A stretch of 64,000 nt of DNA from Sugiyamaella lignohabitans (taxonomy: Eukaryota; Ascomycota; Dipodascomycetes; Dipodascales; Trichomonascaceae), in NCBI RefSeq assembly GCF_001640025.1, contig NC_031674.1, forward strand, positions 1,736,001 to 1,800,000, given 5' to 3'. The notes under the pieces were generated by a model. The model worked only from the letters and a program-made list of their open reading frames with translations, was not told where the DNA came from and ran no database searches. Shown here piece after piece: positions 48,134 to 58,554 of this stretch; position 1 is the first letter of the stretch, and each line of letters starts with the position of its first letter. A program made the translations under genes and the position numbers.

Positions 48134-49975
48134 ATGGCGCTTCAAGTCAGTGCTGCAGAAGTACATGTTCTTGAAGAAACGCTGGCTAAAGTAAGCTCAT
48201 TGACTGGTCAAGTCAATGCTACGCTGGGGAAGATATCATCGAACGCTGACTTTGCCGAGAAAGCAATTACGCCAATATCTGGACGAACTAAAATGTTTGC
48301 TATTCTCACTAGAAGCGTTGATTCCAGTCTATCGGTAATTGAGGAGATTCGTGGATATGCTAATATAACTGGTGAATGTGAAACCATCATTAAAGCTGGT
48401 CCGGAGGCTAGCGGTATTTCAACATATATCAATACAATTGAACGACTGCACACGTCACTGGATGAATTGATGAAGAGTCAACTGAGAAAATTCTATAAAG
48501 TGGTGGATAAAACTGAAGCACTGATTAAATCAGGGAACAATCAACTCAAGGAATATTTCCGATCGATACTGGCATCAGCATATGAGCAAGTCGACATAAA
48601 CAAATGCCTTGAAGGAGCCAAAACGACTCCTAATAATACAGCTCAAATGCCCTCTCTATCTGATGAGAATGTTAATACGGTTGCTACTTTGTTTGAATAT
48701 TTCAGACTGTCGAAACAAAGTCTAGATGATTTATATGTTGAAATGGCAACAAGAGTAGTCTCAACATCGCTAGCTCCGTTTCATAAGGAAGCTCTTAAAG
48801 CCAGGACTGCGTCAAGTATGACTTCTTATAAACCAGGCACCTGTGCACTAAATCCATATGCCATTGCTGTGCGAGGGCTAATAGTAGCCAGGGCGGATGA
48901 TTTAACTCTTATTGGTGCCAAAACCGACAACGACAAGCAGAAGATGTATCTTCTTGACCAGGTCACTAAAGTGTTGTTAAACGACTTTATTCAGGTTTGC
49001 ACGACTATCAATGATTTTATAAACAAAAATATGGAGACTGAACAGATCTTGGTATTTGAAGTGGTTGATGCTATCATGGCGATTACAGGTACGCTGAGAA
49101 TGATACTCATACCAGTACCGGCTAATTTAACGGAACTCATGGCAAAGGCCAAGGCTACAGCTAAAAGAGTATTTGTGGAATTCTTGAAAATGGTTGAATC
49201 CAAAGTCAATTCTGCAACTTATTCACCGGGTGAACAATTTGTTCCTACTCTCGATATCATGTCCAAATTAAAGCAAATTGCAGAATTCAAAAATGGTGCA
49301 CCTGCTGCTATAGAAGGGTTGGCCCCTGGGTCATGGATGCCTCAACCAGAACCAGAATGGAAAAGGTCCGTTAAAGGACTGTCATCAATTACCACGCAGA
49401 CAGGTAATGACCCGTGGAATACATTATCAGCATTTTTTTCGGATGCCATCGATGCTCTGATACTGACCCTTGAGCTTAGACTATCAGCTAGCGGCAAGAA
49501 AGATCATCAAATAGGACTGACACTGCTGCTAAATCTAGCATTTATTGAGTCATATATAACAAAGAGCAATGTGTCTGCAGTTCTCAGTGTAGCAGGAGCC
49601 GAACGACTTCAGAGACTGCGGAAACATGCGTTTGATTTGTTTCTCAGAGCATGGCACAAAGTATCTCATGGACTCATGGAGACGACGTTACCAGCTGGCA
49701 AGCAGCTCAGTTCCAAAGACAGAGAAGTGGTTAAAGAGAAATTTAAGGTATTCAACGCGGAGTTTGAAGCGCTCCTCACCCGCCACAAATCACTCAACAT
49801 TAAAGACGTAGCAATTAAACAGGAATCTGTCAAAGAGATCAAGTCCCTGGTAGGCCCTATATATTATAAGTTCTACGACAGACATAAGGGAGGTGATTTC
49901 ACAAAGAACATCGACAAGTATATAAAGTACGACAAAGTCAGCCTGGACAAGGCGATTAATACTCTTTTATTATAG
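48134..49975 (+). CDS. EXO70: Exocyst subunit Exo70
   Basis: 613 residues, no intron, usual length. Exo70 anchors the exocyst at the plasma membrane through PtdIns(4,5)P2 and Rho GTPases during polarised secretion. N-terminal coiled coil (about 5-70, EVHVLEETLAKVSSLTGQVNA), helical rod throughout, and the conserved basic C-terminal domain ending YYKFYDRHKGGDFTKNIDKYIKY, the lipid-binding signature. Convergent with the CHIP-like gene; the DHE between them is sense to the latter, not to EXO70. Confidence 0.93.
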   Translation: MALQVSAAEVHVLEETLAKVSSLTGQVNATLGKISSNADFAEKAITPISGRTKMFAILTRSVDSSLSVIEEIRGYANITGECETIIKAGPEASGISTYINTIERLHTSLDELMKSQLRKFYKVVDKTEALIKSGNNQLKEYFRSILASAYEQVDINKCLEGAKTTPNNTAQMPSLSDENVNTVATLFEYFRLSKQSLDDLYVEMATRVVSTSLAPFHKEALKARTASSMTSYKPGTCALNPYAIAVRGLIVARADDLTLIGAKTDNDKQKMYLLDQVTKVLLNDFIQVCTTINDFINKNMETEQILVFEVVDAIMAITGTLRMILIPVPANLTELMAKAKATAKRVFVEFLKMVESKVNSATYSPGEQFVPTLDIMSKLKQIAEFKNGAPAAIEGLAPGSWMPQPEPEWKRSVKGLSSITTQTGNDPWNTLSAFFSDAIDALILTLELRLSASGKKDHQIGLTLLLNLAFIESYITKSNVSAVLSVAGAERLQRLRKHAFDLFLRAWHKVSHGLMETTLPAGKQLSSKDREVVKEKFKVFNAEFEALLTRHKSLNIKDVAIKQESVKEIKSLVGPIYYKFYDRHKGGDFTKNIDKYIKYDKVSLDKAINTLLL

Positions 49976-50126
49976 ACGGATTTTTTTATTGTTCCTTTTG
50001 GTCTCTTAAAACTGCCCGTGCTGGTATGGGCCCTGCTCTAGACCCCTGTGCTCCAGACCTGAGTATCTCCATTTGCGCTCATGATTACTTGGTCGCCACC
50101 CGAAATCCGAGAAGAGTCCTAATCAT

Positions 50127-50181
50127 CTCCTGCGAAGCAGGAGCAACGGGGTTTGGGGCGGAGCCCCAGCCGCCGGAGGCA
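50127..50181 (-). repeat. DHE, type A, solo
   Basis: Sense to the CHIP-like gene, 59 nt after its stop. Linker CAACGGGG and one stem change (TTTGGGGC). A possible badly decayed second copy at about 50014-50060 is too degenerate to call. Confidence 0.9.
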
Positions 50182-50240
50182 ACTTCCCGAGAAAGAGTTC
50201 TAGCTAAAAACTATCCCTTAATATACAGGATCAAAATGGA

Positions 50241-51589
50241 TCAAAATGCACCCTCCTTTCTCATGAAATCCTCGGCCGCACTTTTGAGCTGGAGGTTAGG
50301 AATGAGGTCTGTTTTCGACAATGGCTGCCGAGAGAACGGATCAGTGCGACTTGTTTTCAGGTGTTGGAGGATCCATGAGCGTTCGAACGTCTGGCCCGAT
50401 TTGCTGATGACGGGGTCTACAAATAAGTTGAATGAGATTGGATCCAGTAAGTAATCTGGAACTTCTCTTTTCTCATACTTGTGGTCAGCACGGGCAAATA
50501 TTGTTGCCAGATCACGAAGCTTTTCTTCGTAGCTAGTTTCCAAATATTGCTTTTCGTCTTCAAACTCATCTGATGGCAACGTTTCACTGGCATGCTGGAT
50601 CTCCTGTCGTTTTTTCTCTTCCAACAGACCCTTGAGCTCACTCAGTAAAGGTGCCTCATTTGCAATTCTTTTTTCTTCTTTGGCCTGGTGACGCCGTTAG
50701 CAGTGGATCACTTGTTTGTCTCAGACGGCAGGTTAACCTGGATCCTCAATGGATTACTTACATCCCACTTTTTCTGTCGCACTTGTAGGATAGCCTGACA
50801 AATGGACGATGCTGACGGTGAGTTCTGTGCCAGTGCCATTTCATATGCTTTTAACAGGTTTGTTTCCGCTTGGGTCAGCCGATTAAGTTCCATCTGACCC
50901 AAACCAAGAAAATAAAGACCTTTGACTGAAATCTGTTAGCATCAAATACCGCAAATGACATGGGCCAAATCACGGTGCCAGCTGATTAATAGCCAATAGC
51001 CCCATAGATAGTAGTACATACATGCAGAGTTCGCAGTGCCATTGTTATTTGCCAATTCAATGACTCGCTCACTATCTTGAACTGTTTCTTCAAATTTACC
51101 AAGTTTGTAATTGCTCATAGCTCTCTGAATGATTTGTTAGTACCAATGCTTATATTACATCATTTAAGCGTTTGTTGATCAGGCTTAGATAGTCGGCAAA
51201 AAAACATACATTACTGTAGTAAGTCATATTAGAAGGGTCTCTAATAATCCTGTTAAGTCAACTGTTAGTATTGGTTCACCAGTTAATTATTAGGGATACA
51301 AATCAAGTGTCACTCCGACTCATCCCACATCCAGCACATACGCTTTAGTGTACTCCTATAATAATAGTTAGAATCATCCTTTGAATACAGAAAAATATTT
51401 CCTCTAATTCTCAGATCTATCATTACTTACCGCTACAGCATCTTGGTATTCCTGGTTTTTATAATGTACATTTCCCTTCTATTAATTGTTAGATCAAACC
51501 TCATTCCGGTGCCAGCGTGTATTGAGCAGCTCATCAAGTGGGGCATCTTTTTCACTTACCTCCTTATGTTGATTCGCAATGGGATCCAT
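50241..51589 (-). CDS. CHIP/STUB1-like TPR + U-box ubiquitin ligase (7 exons)
   Basis: Exons 51560-51589, 51431-51478, 51342-51355, 51210-51249, 51022-51124, 50762-50925 and 50241-50684 encode 280 residues. Each junction keeps frame and has GTAAGT or GTATGT plus CTAAC near the 3' AG. N-terminal TPR repeats (KEKGNVHYKNQEYQDAVAEY; NYKLGKFEETVQDSERVIEL; KGLYFLGLGQMELNRLTQAE), a charged helical hairpin, then a U-box (about residues 205-275: VPDYLLDPISFNLFVDPVISKSG, DPFSRQPL, LIPNLQLKSA). In animals and plants CHIP binds Hsp70/Hsp90 tails and ubiquitinates their clients. S. cerevisiae has no CHIP. The introns are 75-96 bp and DHE-free, unlike most other introns here. Confidence 0.9.
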
Positions 51590-52690
51590 TAGTTATGATT
51601 TGCTCCAATATACAATCTACTGCATCTATCAAGGACAGTCCTGATTAGATCTATCCGATATATATCAAGTTTACCGTTCCGAAATAACCTGTCAAAACTC
51701 AGATTAGCTAAGACGACTGGGATGGAACATTGCAGAATCTTGATAGCGCCGTTCTACCTGCCTTTCTGCATTATCAAAATCAGGGGTAATGTGCATGCAT
51801 ATCCTCAACAGGAAGCGATCTACCGGTGGTTTCATATTTATTGAGGCACCATTTGCTTCTATCGTTGATATTTAACTATATGAAACATGAGCAGCATAAA
51901 AGGCCAAGTCACTAAAGCACCGAAAAGTAACCAGAAAGAGAAAGAGTATATATTACATGCCTCATATTTTGTTTTCGATAAAGCAGGAGTGATAAGTATT
52001 GCAAATAAACGTCATATATTTTAGAAGTTTGATGTTGTTAATTGATGAGAAATAAGAGTTATTGTTTTCTTTTTGAATTCATATTCAATACCTATTGAAC
52101 ACTTACGATTGATTCAATCACTGAAATAGTTTTATCATGTTTGTTTAAAGAGAGATCATTGTCACCGCTCTAATCGATATCTGGCCGATACTCGAGCACC
52201 GATATTCCTGGTCTGAAACACAATGAGGCTCCGAAAGCCTCCAGTAGGAGAATGAACCAACATCCTAAGCTCGGGGTGTAATATTTTACAATGGTCTTGT
52301 CGATAGGAAAAATTATAATTAATAATATTTTTTATTCTTCTTTATAATTTATTATTTTAATATAATTATATGAATAGGATGTTCGAATTAATATAATTCA
52401 TAATATTTCGTTCCCCTTCTTATGTATGATTAGTACAATTCAAGCAATTTCCGTGCCATGATTTAAAGATCACCAAGAGCGTTCTCAGGCAGGAGCATTG
52501 ATATGCAATCTGAAGGGCCAAAAAAACACAACCAGCCTTACTAGATTTGTAAAAGATCGACATGAATAGTTAAATCTCGGAATTTGGCCAAATAAATCGA
52601 ATCATATCCCTAGATATACAAAAATTGGAGGAGAGCTCTCTTTTAATATAACGGACTCAAAAACAAGGGAATTGTGAAAATTCCAGATAA
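51590..52690. other. AT-rich intergenic between the CHIP-like gene and tRNA-Cys
   Basis: 1.1 kb, very AT-rich at 52310-52400. GGGGTGTAATATTTTACA at about 52275 recalls an LTR end on the minus strand but is unsupported. No gene. Confidence 0.5.
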
Positions 52691-52778
52691 GCTCGTGTGG
52701 CGTAACGGTAGCGCGTGAGATTGCAATTCTTTAATTACAAACATCTTTAGGTTCCCGGTTCGAATCCGGGCACGAGCT
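52691..52778 (+). tRNA. tRNA-Cys (GCA) with a 16-nt intron
   Basis: Acceptor GCTCGTG pairs with CACGAGC; D arm GGCGTAACGGTAGCGC; anticodon GCA in TTGCAA; T arm CCCGG-TTCGAAT-CCGGG. The extra bases 52727-52742 (TTCTTTAATTACAAAC) sit one base after the anticodon, the standard place for a tRNA intron. The lower anticodon stem has one T-T mismatch. T-run terminator just downstream. The exon sequence resembles yeast tRNA-Cys. Confidence 0.92.
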
Positions 52779-53721
52779 TTATCTTTTTTTGGCTCGATGA
52801 CGTTCGCTAATTTCGGAATGACCGTATGGTTTTTTATTTCCTATCCATTATTGACTTAAACTACAGTCTCGTGAACCAATATAAACATATCTGATGGAAA
52901 CTAGCCCAATATTAAACTCTTCTAAGGGTCAACTTCATCGCTTCTTTATCCACTATCTTCAAAAAAAAAAATAAAAAAATTCGTGACGACAATCACAAAA
53001 TTACCTCAAGGGAGAAGACCTATGCTAAAGGAAAGAAATGAATAAAGTTTCTATGTAGAGTTTAACTTTAATTACAGGACCCGCTAGCGCAGGGCACGTA
53101 AATGATGTTCCACAGAAAATGCCTGTTTCATAAATGGTACGGCTGAACTGATATGTTTATTGTATGAAGATGAACACAGGAGGTTAGGTGAGGTTTGGTT
53201 TACACGTAGATACACAGGCCGGATAAATAGATCAGTCGGCACGAGGAGATCTGTCAACAGTCCAGCCGTTATTTCGTTTATTTTTGTTTTGCGAAACGCG
53301 GGTCGTGTGTTTCTTTGTACACAAAATCTTGTTTGATCTCAAAGTAAGTGGTTCTGTTGGGTTGGCTTTGAAAAATGGTGACTTTGTCGTGATTTCGGAG
53401 ATACCATTGAAATATCAGTGGATTAGATTGATTGTAAACAATGGTGAATCCCCAGAAGATTTAATCCTAGCGACTGATATTTCGATCCGGAATCCCCGGG
53501 GGTTCCCGGCGAAATCTCCTGCGAAGCAGGAGCCACGGGGTCTTGGGCAGCGCCCCAACTGCCGGGTTTTCTCAGCTTTATCAGGAGATTTCTAGAATTG
53601 TTGACTAACACGAGATAGATAACCGGCGAACTAGAGTGTCCATCTGTTAACGATATAATACATCGTCAATTGAGTTTAACTGTCAGGACTGGCAATTGGT
53701 CGTGATCCGTGTCATCGTTCC
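52779..53721. other. Promoter side of the GT34 gene
   Basis: 940 bp. A-rich at 52960-52980, one decayed DHE near 53.5 kb. The open frame 53284-53595 runs through the DHE and is not supported. Confidence 0.55.
53516..53567 (-). repeat. DHE, type A, strongly decayed
   Basis: Tail hairpin CTCCTGC-GAA-GCAGGAG intact, but hairpin 1 is TTGGGC-AGC-GCCCCAA and the end is CTGCCGGG instead of CCGCCGGAGGCA. Its changes still allow a shorter hairpin 1. Confidence 0.75.
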
Positions 53722-55206
53722 ATGTCTTCGCTAGGTATCAATCTAAGACCTAGAAAGAGATCGTCTGTTTCATTGCCTCGTTTCCAGACACCAGAGTTAG
53801 ATCTCGCCGAATCTGATAACGACGTTTCTTCGTCTGCTATTGAAGAGTCCCCTGCATCGTCTTCGTCTGCATTAGCATCAGCATCGGAATCACTACATTC
53901 AACTAGTAAATCAAAAACAAACCAAGCCATGTCGTCATCTTCAGACCATTTAGATCCTGAAAATGGCCATTATCTTGATTACGACCGGAAAATCCACCAC
54001 AATCGTAATAGATCCTCATTTTCATACTCTTATCCATCCAACGATGGAAGTGGCTCATGGAGTATGAAATCAAAAACAGTTTCGTTTGATACTGATAAGG
54101 CCACCACCTATGTAGGTATCCTTGCCTTTTGTCTACTTACATTGTACATCATTTCTGGTTTAATATCTTCTAATCCAAATGGTTATGTACCAATTATCGC
54201 CGATTCGGCTCATGTCGAGCTAACAAATGATCCTATAATCATCCCCAAAATGAACGATTTGGCTCTGTTCAAAAGTCGAGGTGTACCAAAGCGTGCTCCT
54301 AATGATAATGCTAAAGAAGTCAAGGAAAAGCCTGGTAGTAGTGTTAGTAATGCTCATGGTGGAGCTGCTGCCCCTGGCTCGGGACCTGGCTCGACCACTT
54401 CGTTTGTGTTCGACGGTGGTAAGCATGGCCCTTCTCCATCAGTAGTTGTAGTTATGGGAATTGACTACGAGAAATACAAGCCTGACTACTTGACAAAAAT
54501 CATCGAAAACCGTGTCGAGTACGCCAAAGCTCATGGCTATGGAACTTATATGAGATTTGTACAAGAGTTCAAATCTCACTATAGTGACTCATCTTCTTCC
54601 AGTTCTTCATGGGCCAAGCTCGATATTATGAGAGCGGCTTTCCTGGCGTTTCCAAAAGCAAAATACTTTTGGTATATTGATCAGTCCGCATTAATTATGA
54701 ATCCTCTGATTGATATCGAACAAGAATTTATTTCATCCAAGGAGCTTGAGAATAAAATGTTGAAGGGAATTCCAGTTGTTAAGTCGGCTGACTTTATCAA
54801 AACATATAAGTTTACCAAGCCTGAAGATATAAAAATGGTCATCAGCCAGGATACTGTTGGTCTTAATCCGGCGTCATTTATCATACACAACTCCGACTAT
54901 GGAATCAGTCTGCTGGAGTTTTGGGGGGACCAGCTTTACCGTACTTATGGCCAATTCACAGAGTCTGAGGCATCGGCGCTTAATCATCTTACCCAATGGC
55001 ACCCATGCTTTTTGTCAAAATTGGCCGTAGTCCCCGCCAAATACCTCTGCTCATACCCACCCACTTCGCCCCTCGTCAAGAAGGATCCTACTCTGGCGTA
55101 TACGGACGGTGACTTTGTGGTCCAACTGGACTGTGACCCTCATGTCAAGACCTGTAATGACGTCTTCCAGCGATTCTGGAATGGCCGTGGCCGTGTAAAC
55201 CTTTGA
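53722..55206 (+). CDS. MNN11: GT34 alpha-mannosyltransferase (Mnn10/Mnn11 family)
   Basis: 494 residues, type II membrane protein: Ser-rich cytosolic tail, one membrane segment (about 128-150, TYVGILAFCLLTLYIISGLIS), a Ser/Gly stem, then a GMA12/MNN10-type domain (about 235-485). It starts SVVVVMGIDYEKYKPDYL and includes WAKLDIMRAAFLAFPKAKYFWYIDQSALIMNP, the donor/metal site, SQDTVGLNPASFIIHNS, and HPCFLSKLAVVPAKYLCSYP. The FWYIDQ form is nearer Mnn11 than Mnn10, so the symbol is tentative. The usual last acidic residue of the DxD-like site appears as Ser (DQS), worth checking. It would extend alpha-1,6-mannan in the Golgi. No intron. Confidence 0.85.
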   Translation: MSSLGINLRPRKRSSVSLPRFQTPELDLAESDNDVSSSAIEESPASSSSALASASESLHSTSKSKTNQAMSSSSDHLDPENGHYLDYDRKIHHNRNRSSFSYSYPSNDGSGSWSMKSKTVSFDTDKATTYVGILAFCLLTLYIISGLISSNPNGYVPIIADSAHVELTNDPIIIPKMNDLALFKSRGVPKRAPNDNAKEVKEKPGSSVSNAHGGAAAPGSGPGSTTSFVFDGGKHGPSPSVVVVMGIDYEKYKPDYLTKIIENRVEYAKAHGYGTYMRFVQEFKSHYSDSSSSSSSWAKLDIMRAAFLAFPKAKYFWYIDQSALIMNPLIDIEQEFISSKELENKMLKGIPVVKSADFIKTYKFTKPEDIKMVISQDTVGLNPASFIIHNSDYGISLLEFWGDQLYRTYGQFTESEASALNHLTQWHPCFLSKLAVVPAKYLCSYPPTSPLVKKDPTLAYTDGDFVVQLDCDPHVKTCNDVFQRFWNGRGRVNL

Positions 55207-56593
55207 ATCTTCTAGCTAGTAAATTGTATTTTTAGACTTTTCTCAGGTGCGTTACGCATTATTCGGAGCTTGAGACTTCGCAAAGGCACCTGAACCGGAA
55301 GATCCAGCTCCACACTTACGTAAGAATAAGCAATGGTGGCACCTGCCTCCGGCGGCTGGGGCTCCGCCCCAGACCCTGGTTGCTCCTCTCGCTGCGCTCG
55401 AGTCGTTTCTCCGCCCAAAGTATGTACTCCAGTATTATCTTCCGGCGCGATATGCTCCAACCGGCGGGCTGCGAGAACGCTATAAATTTTAAGAAGGAAA
55501 ATTATTGTATTTAGTTGAAGAAGAATGGGCATGTTTAGTCAGTGTAAAAGAAACCGTGGTCCAAGATGGGATGTCCAAGATACTCGTAGACAAACCAGGA
55601 GGGAGAAGATTAGCTACTGGTAGTAATAAAAGTACCAATGACAGACGCTGGTTTTCTGAAATAGTTGTCAGATATCGTAGCAGCATGAGTGGCTAGTCAA
55701 TGTCCTGAGCTATTTGGAGCTACAATGGCAATTGGCATTCCTGGGTGTGGAAAATGATCCACTAGCATAACGAAGACCAATTAAAGATGAGTCATGGAAA
55801 ACATACCAAATCTAGTGCAGTCAAGCGACATGATTTGGACATGATATCAATCCGTGACACACCTAGTCATTGCAGTATACAGAGTATGTTCCAATTCATA
55901 ACAGATGGAGGATGTCAGAGCCAGTGGTTGTAGTATAATAGCTTTGTCATTTTCTTGCAAAATGGATCTGAAAAACTCAGGATAGATTATCAGCTAGTTT
56001 GCAATTCAAAGTAAGGAAAAGGATAAAGAATTAATAATAATATTATATTAATACAAGGTAGTAGAAGGGCCCGGCCCAGATAATAACGAAACTTCACACT
56101 AATTCACCAGGTACTCAGATTCCAGCGCTCCCACAAGCACAAATCAGACAAATAAAAGGATGGAAACAAAAGCACGCTCATTGACTAGACTTCCTACTGG
56201 ACATGGAGTACCAACTAGTGCTACATGATCCGAAAATAGTACTCGGATATGAGAGTAGCTGAAGATGCTAGTGCGTGCAATGAAACTGGATAGTGAAACT
56301 AAGGAACTGCTCTGGCTGAAACATCAGGGTATGCCTCGGGATGACAATACCAGATCTAGATTAGTCAAGCGACAGGACACCACATCGCGACACGTCTAGT
56401 CTTAGGGGGAAGATGCTGCCAATGTCCAAAGTTTATCTGATTTATGGAAACTGAAGTACCGGGCGAATTGATAGTGATAATGAAGTAGAGACTGAAGAGT
56501 GTCTCCGGTGAGTGAATGAAATTGTAATGCCGAAAAAAAAGTTTGTTTACGTTCCATGTGGTCTCTAGAGGAATTAATGAGACGAACGACAAA
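55207..56593. other. Intergenic, convergent region
   Basis: 1.4 kb. One DHE near the GT34 stop. Minus-strand frames at 55489-55686 and 55212-55532 (the latter through the DHE) have hydrophobic N-termini, but I cannot connect them into a gene. The rest is AT-rich without visible structure. Confidence 0.5.
55344..55405 (+). repeat. DHE, type B, solo
   Basis: Sense to the GT34 gene, 137 nt after its stop. Tail loop GCTGCGC. Confidence 0.94.
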
Positions 56594-57268
56594 CTATTGA
56601 GTGACTTGGGATGATGACTTCTTCTTGAAGAACTTCTTAAGTTTCTTGAATTTGAGAAAAGACTTTCTGGGTTTGGTTGTCGTTTCAACGGAAGAAGACG
56701 ACTCAGATGATGTGGAGGTAACCTCGGTGGAATCCTTTGAGGAATGTTTTTTAAACTTCAACTTCTTGAATAATCGCTTAATTCCGGATTTCTTCTTCTT
56801 TGGAATTGCCTGTGTCTGTAATGGTGACAATTCAATGGCAGGAGTTGCCAATGTCTGTAATGGCGACATGGCTGGGTTCTGAGATGCAGTGATAGATGGA
56901 ATCAGAGAACTCACATCGGACGAAGTGCCTACAATTTTGTTTATCTGCTCAGAAGCAAGAATTGTTCCTGTTCTCGAATTCTTGACAACCTTCTGACTGC
57001 GGTAGGCATGATTCCCACCAGCAGAGAAGACCAGGCATGTTTTACCCATTGCTTTACCAAGAGCAGAAGCAGCTCCGACCACCAATTTATCTCCCACAGT
57101 CGGTTGGGGTTTGGATGGTTGGCGGACAATCTCAGGGGTACCATCATGATCGGGGTACGGAACATAGAGGAAGCAGTAGACGAGATAACCAATAAAGAGG
57201 AAGAAAAAAATGATGGAATAAATCAAGCAGAGCTTGGCAACAAGAGGGGTCTCAATTTCGTTCGTCAT
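56594..57268 (-). CDS. Unknown one-TM protein with a Lys/Ser-rich tail
   Basis: 224 residues from the ATG at 57268 (MTNEIETPLVAKLC); the frame runs farther upstream but is Phe/Cys-rich leader-like there. One membrane segment (about 14-37), a juxtamembrane PYPDHDGTP, a moderately conserved-looking block TVGDKLVVGAASALGKAMGK, a duplicated SPLQTLATPAIELSPLQTQ, then a C-terminal half of Lys-Phe-Lys and Ser/Thr runs. Predicted type with a short N-terminal side and basic C-terminal tail; no family recognised. No DHE follows it. A TATATATA lies at about 57500, roughly 235 bp upstream. Confidence 0.65.
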   Translation of the reverse strand: MTNEIETPLVAKLCLIYSIIFFFLFIGYLVYCFLYVPYPDHDGTPEIVRQPSKPQPTVGDKLVVGAASALGKAMGKTCLVFSAGGNHAYRSQKVVKNSRTGTILASEQINKIVGTSSDVSSLIPSITASQNPAMSPLQTLATPAIELSPLQTQAIPKKKKSGIKRLFKKLKFKKHSSKDSTEVTSTSSESSSSVETTTKPRKSFLKFKKLKKFFKKKSSSQVTQ

Positions 57269-58554
57269 GATTGCACCAGTAGTCCAGAAACTAATAGGAT
57301 GAGAACAATCAAGACAATCAAAACAATCACAAAAAAACACAATAAAAATAATAAAATAATCCAGTAAACAATCAGTTACTAGCGGCGCAAACACGGGGTG
57401 ATCTTCAAAACGTTAAAATCTCGATGTAACAAAATTGTTCAGCGAGTCAAACGTTGTGTCAAAGATGAAGAAAAATCTATCAGACGGGGCGGACAGCCCC
57501 TGTATATATACTTTTAATTTATAAATTATGGCGCTTTTGAATTATGCGGAGAGGGTCATGTGGTAAGGGAAGCATCGGTATAGTGCTTGAACCTGCATCA
57601 ACACGTATATCGAGCGTGAAGCACGTGACAGGCAAAAGTTCCTTAATACTTCATCACGGTCTGTCTGAACCCGAAAACACGTAATTAGTGACTAGAACAA
57701 ATAGTCCGTAGTTTTCAGGGAGTCTAGGATTTTTTCTGTACTTTTACCAGTCAAAACTCATGTGACTCAAATGATCTGCGAGGTGACGATAATCGCGATA
57801 ATGCATCATGCAATCAATCCCTGCATTGATAAGGCAAGTCGGTTATCAAGCTCAGGGTCCAACTAAATTTACATTTGTTTAGTGAAAAAAGACAAAAAGC
57901 TACTGATTATTTTTGAAGTTTGCCGAGTGTTGTGCTATATTGCCTCTATATATTTAATCTTGATTCGAATCCATTATCAATTGGCATCTTAACATGCCCC
58001 AATGACTGCCAATGGAGGCATGATTGAAACTCGAAATAAGGTTGAGAACAATACAATTCGTAATAGAAAGCTCAAATTAGTATCTTAGAGAGTGGAATGA
58101 CTGGCGAGTAGGATCCTGAATTCAATATGAGGTAGCCAGACTTGTTGAATCGATCTGTTGACAGTCTGTATCACACTCTATACCATTCCATATCGTGTCT
58201 GGTTCGAACATTCATATGCCCACTGGTCCAACAGTCTCCATTCTGAAGGAAGTACTAGATACAAATGTGTTTATTCATATTATGTGCTACACACCCGGTC
58301 ACAGACGTAGTGGGACAACAGAGGTATCCAAAGTCTCGACCAGCCCGGTTATGGTCTCACACCTCGATCCACTCCTAGTTCTTTTTGCCCAGAGCCAGGG
58401 CACCCCACGTAAACGACTCGAGCGAAGCGAGAGGAGCCACGGGGTCTGGGGCAGCGCCCCAGCCGCCGGAGGCAGACCCGGTACCTGAAACACGTCGCAG
58501 GACGTGGCAGCAGACTGTGACAGATAAATAAATAAATTGTTAAATATGCAGATG
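57269..58554. other. Intergenic
   Basis: 1.3 kb. Contains the promoter of the one-TM gene on the left and the SSN3 3' flank with a DHE on the right. No gene supported. Confidence 0.55.
58414..58474 (-). repeat. DHE, type B, solo
   Basis: Sense to SSN3, 80 nt after its stop. Hairpin-1 loop is GCT in reading sense, as in type C copies, but the tail is type B, showing that the two hairpins vary independently. Confidence 0.94.

Noticed and set aside
50014..50060. Further decayed DHE facing EXO70
   Set aside because: Resembles a type C copy only in parts; neither stem is preserved.
52270..52290. LTR terminus near tRNA-Cys
   Set aside because: Only a TGTAAAATATTACACCCC-like end on the minus strand; no partner or target duplication.
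55212..55686. Possible two-exon minus-strand gene with a DHE in its intron
   Set aside because: The frames are short and no branch point with a consistent splice pair joins them.
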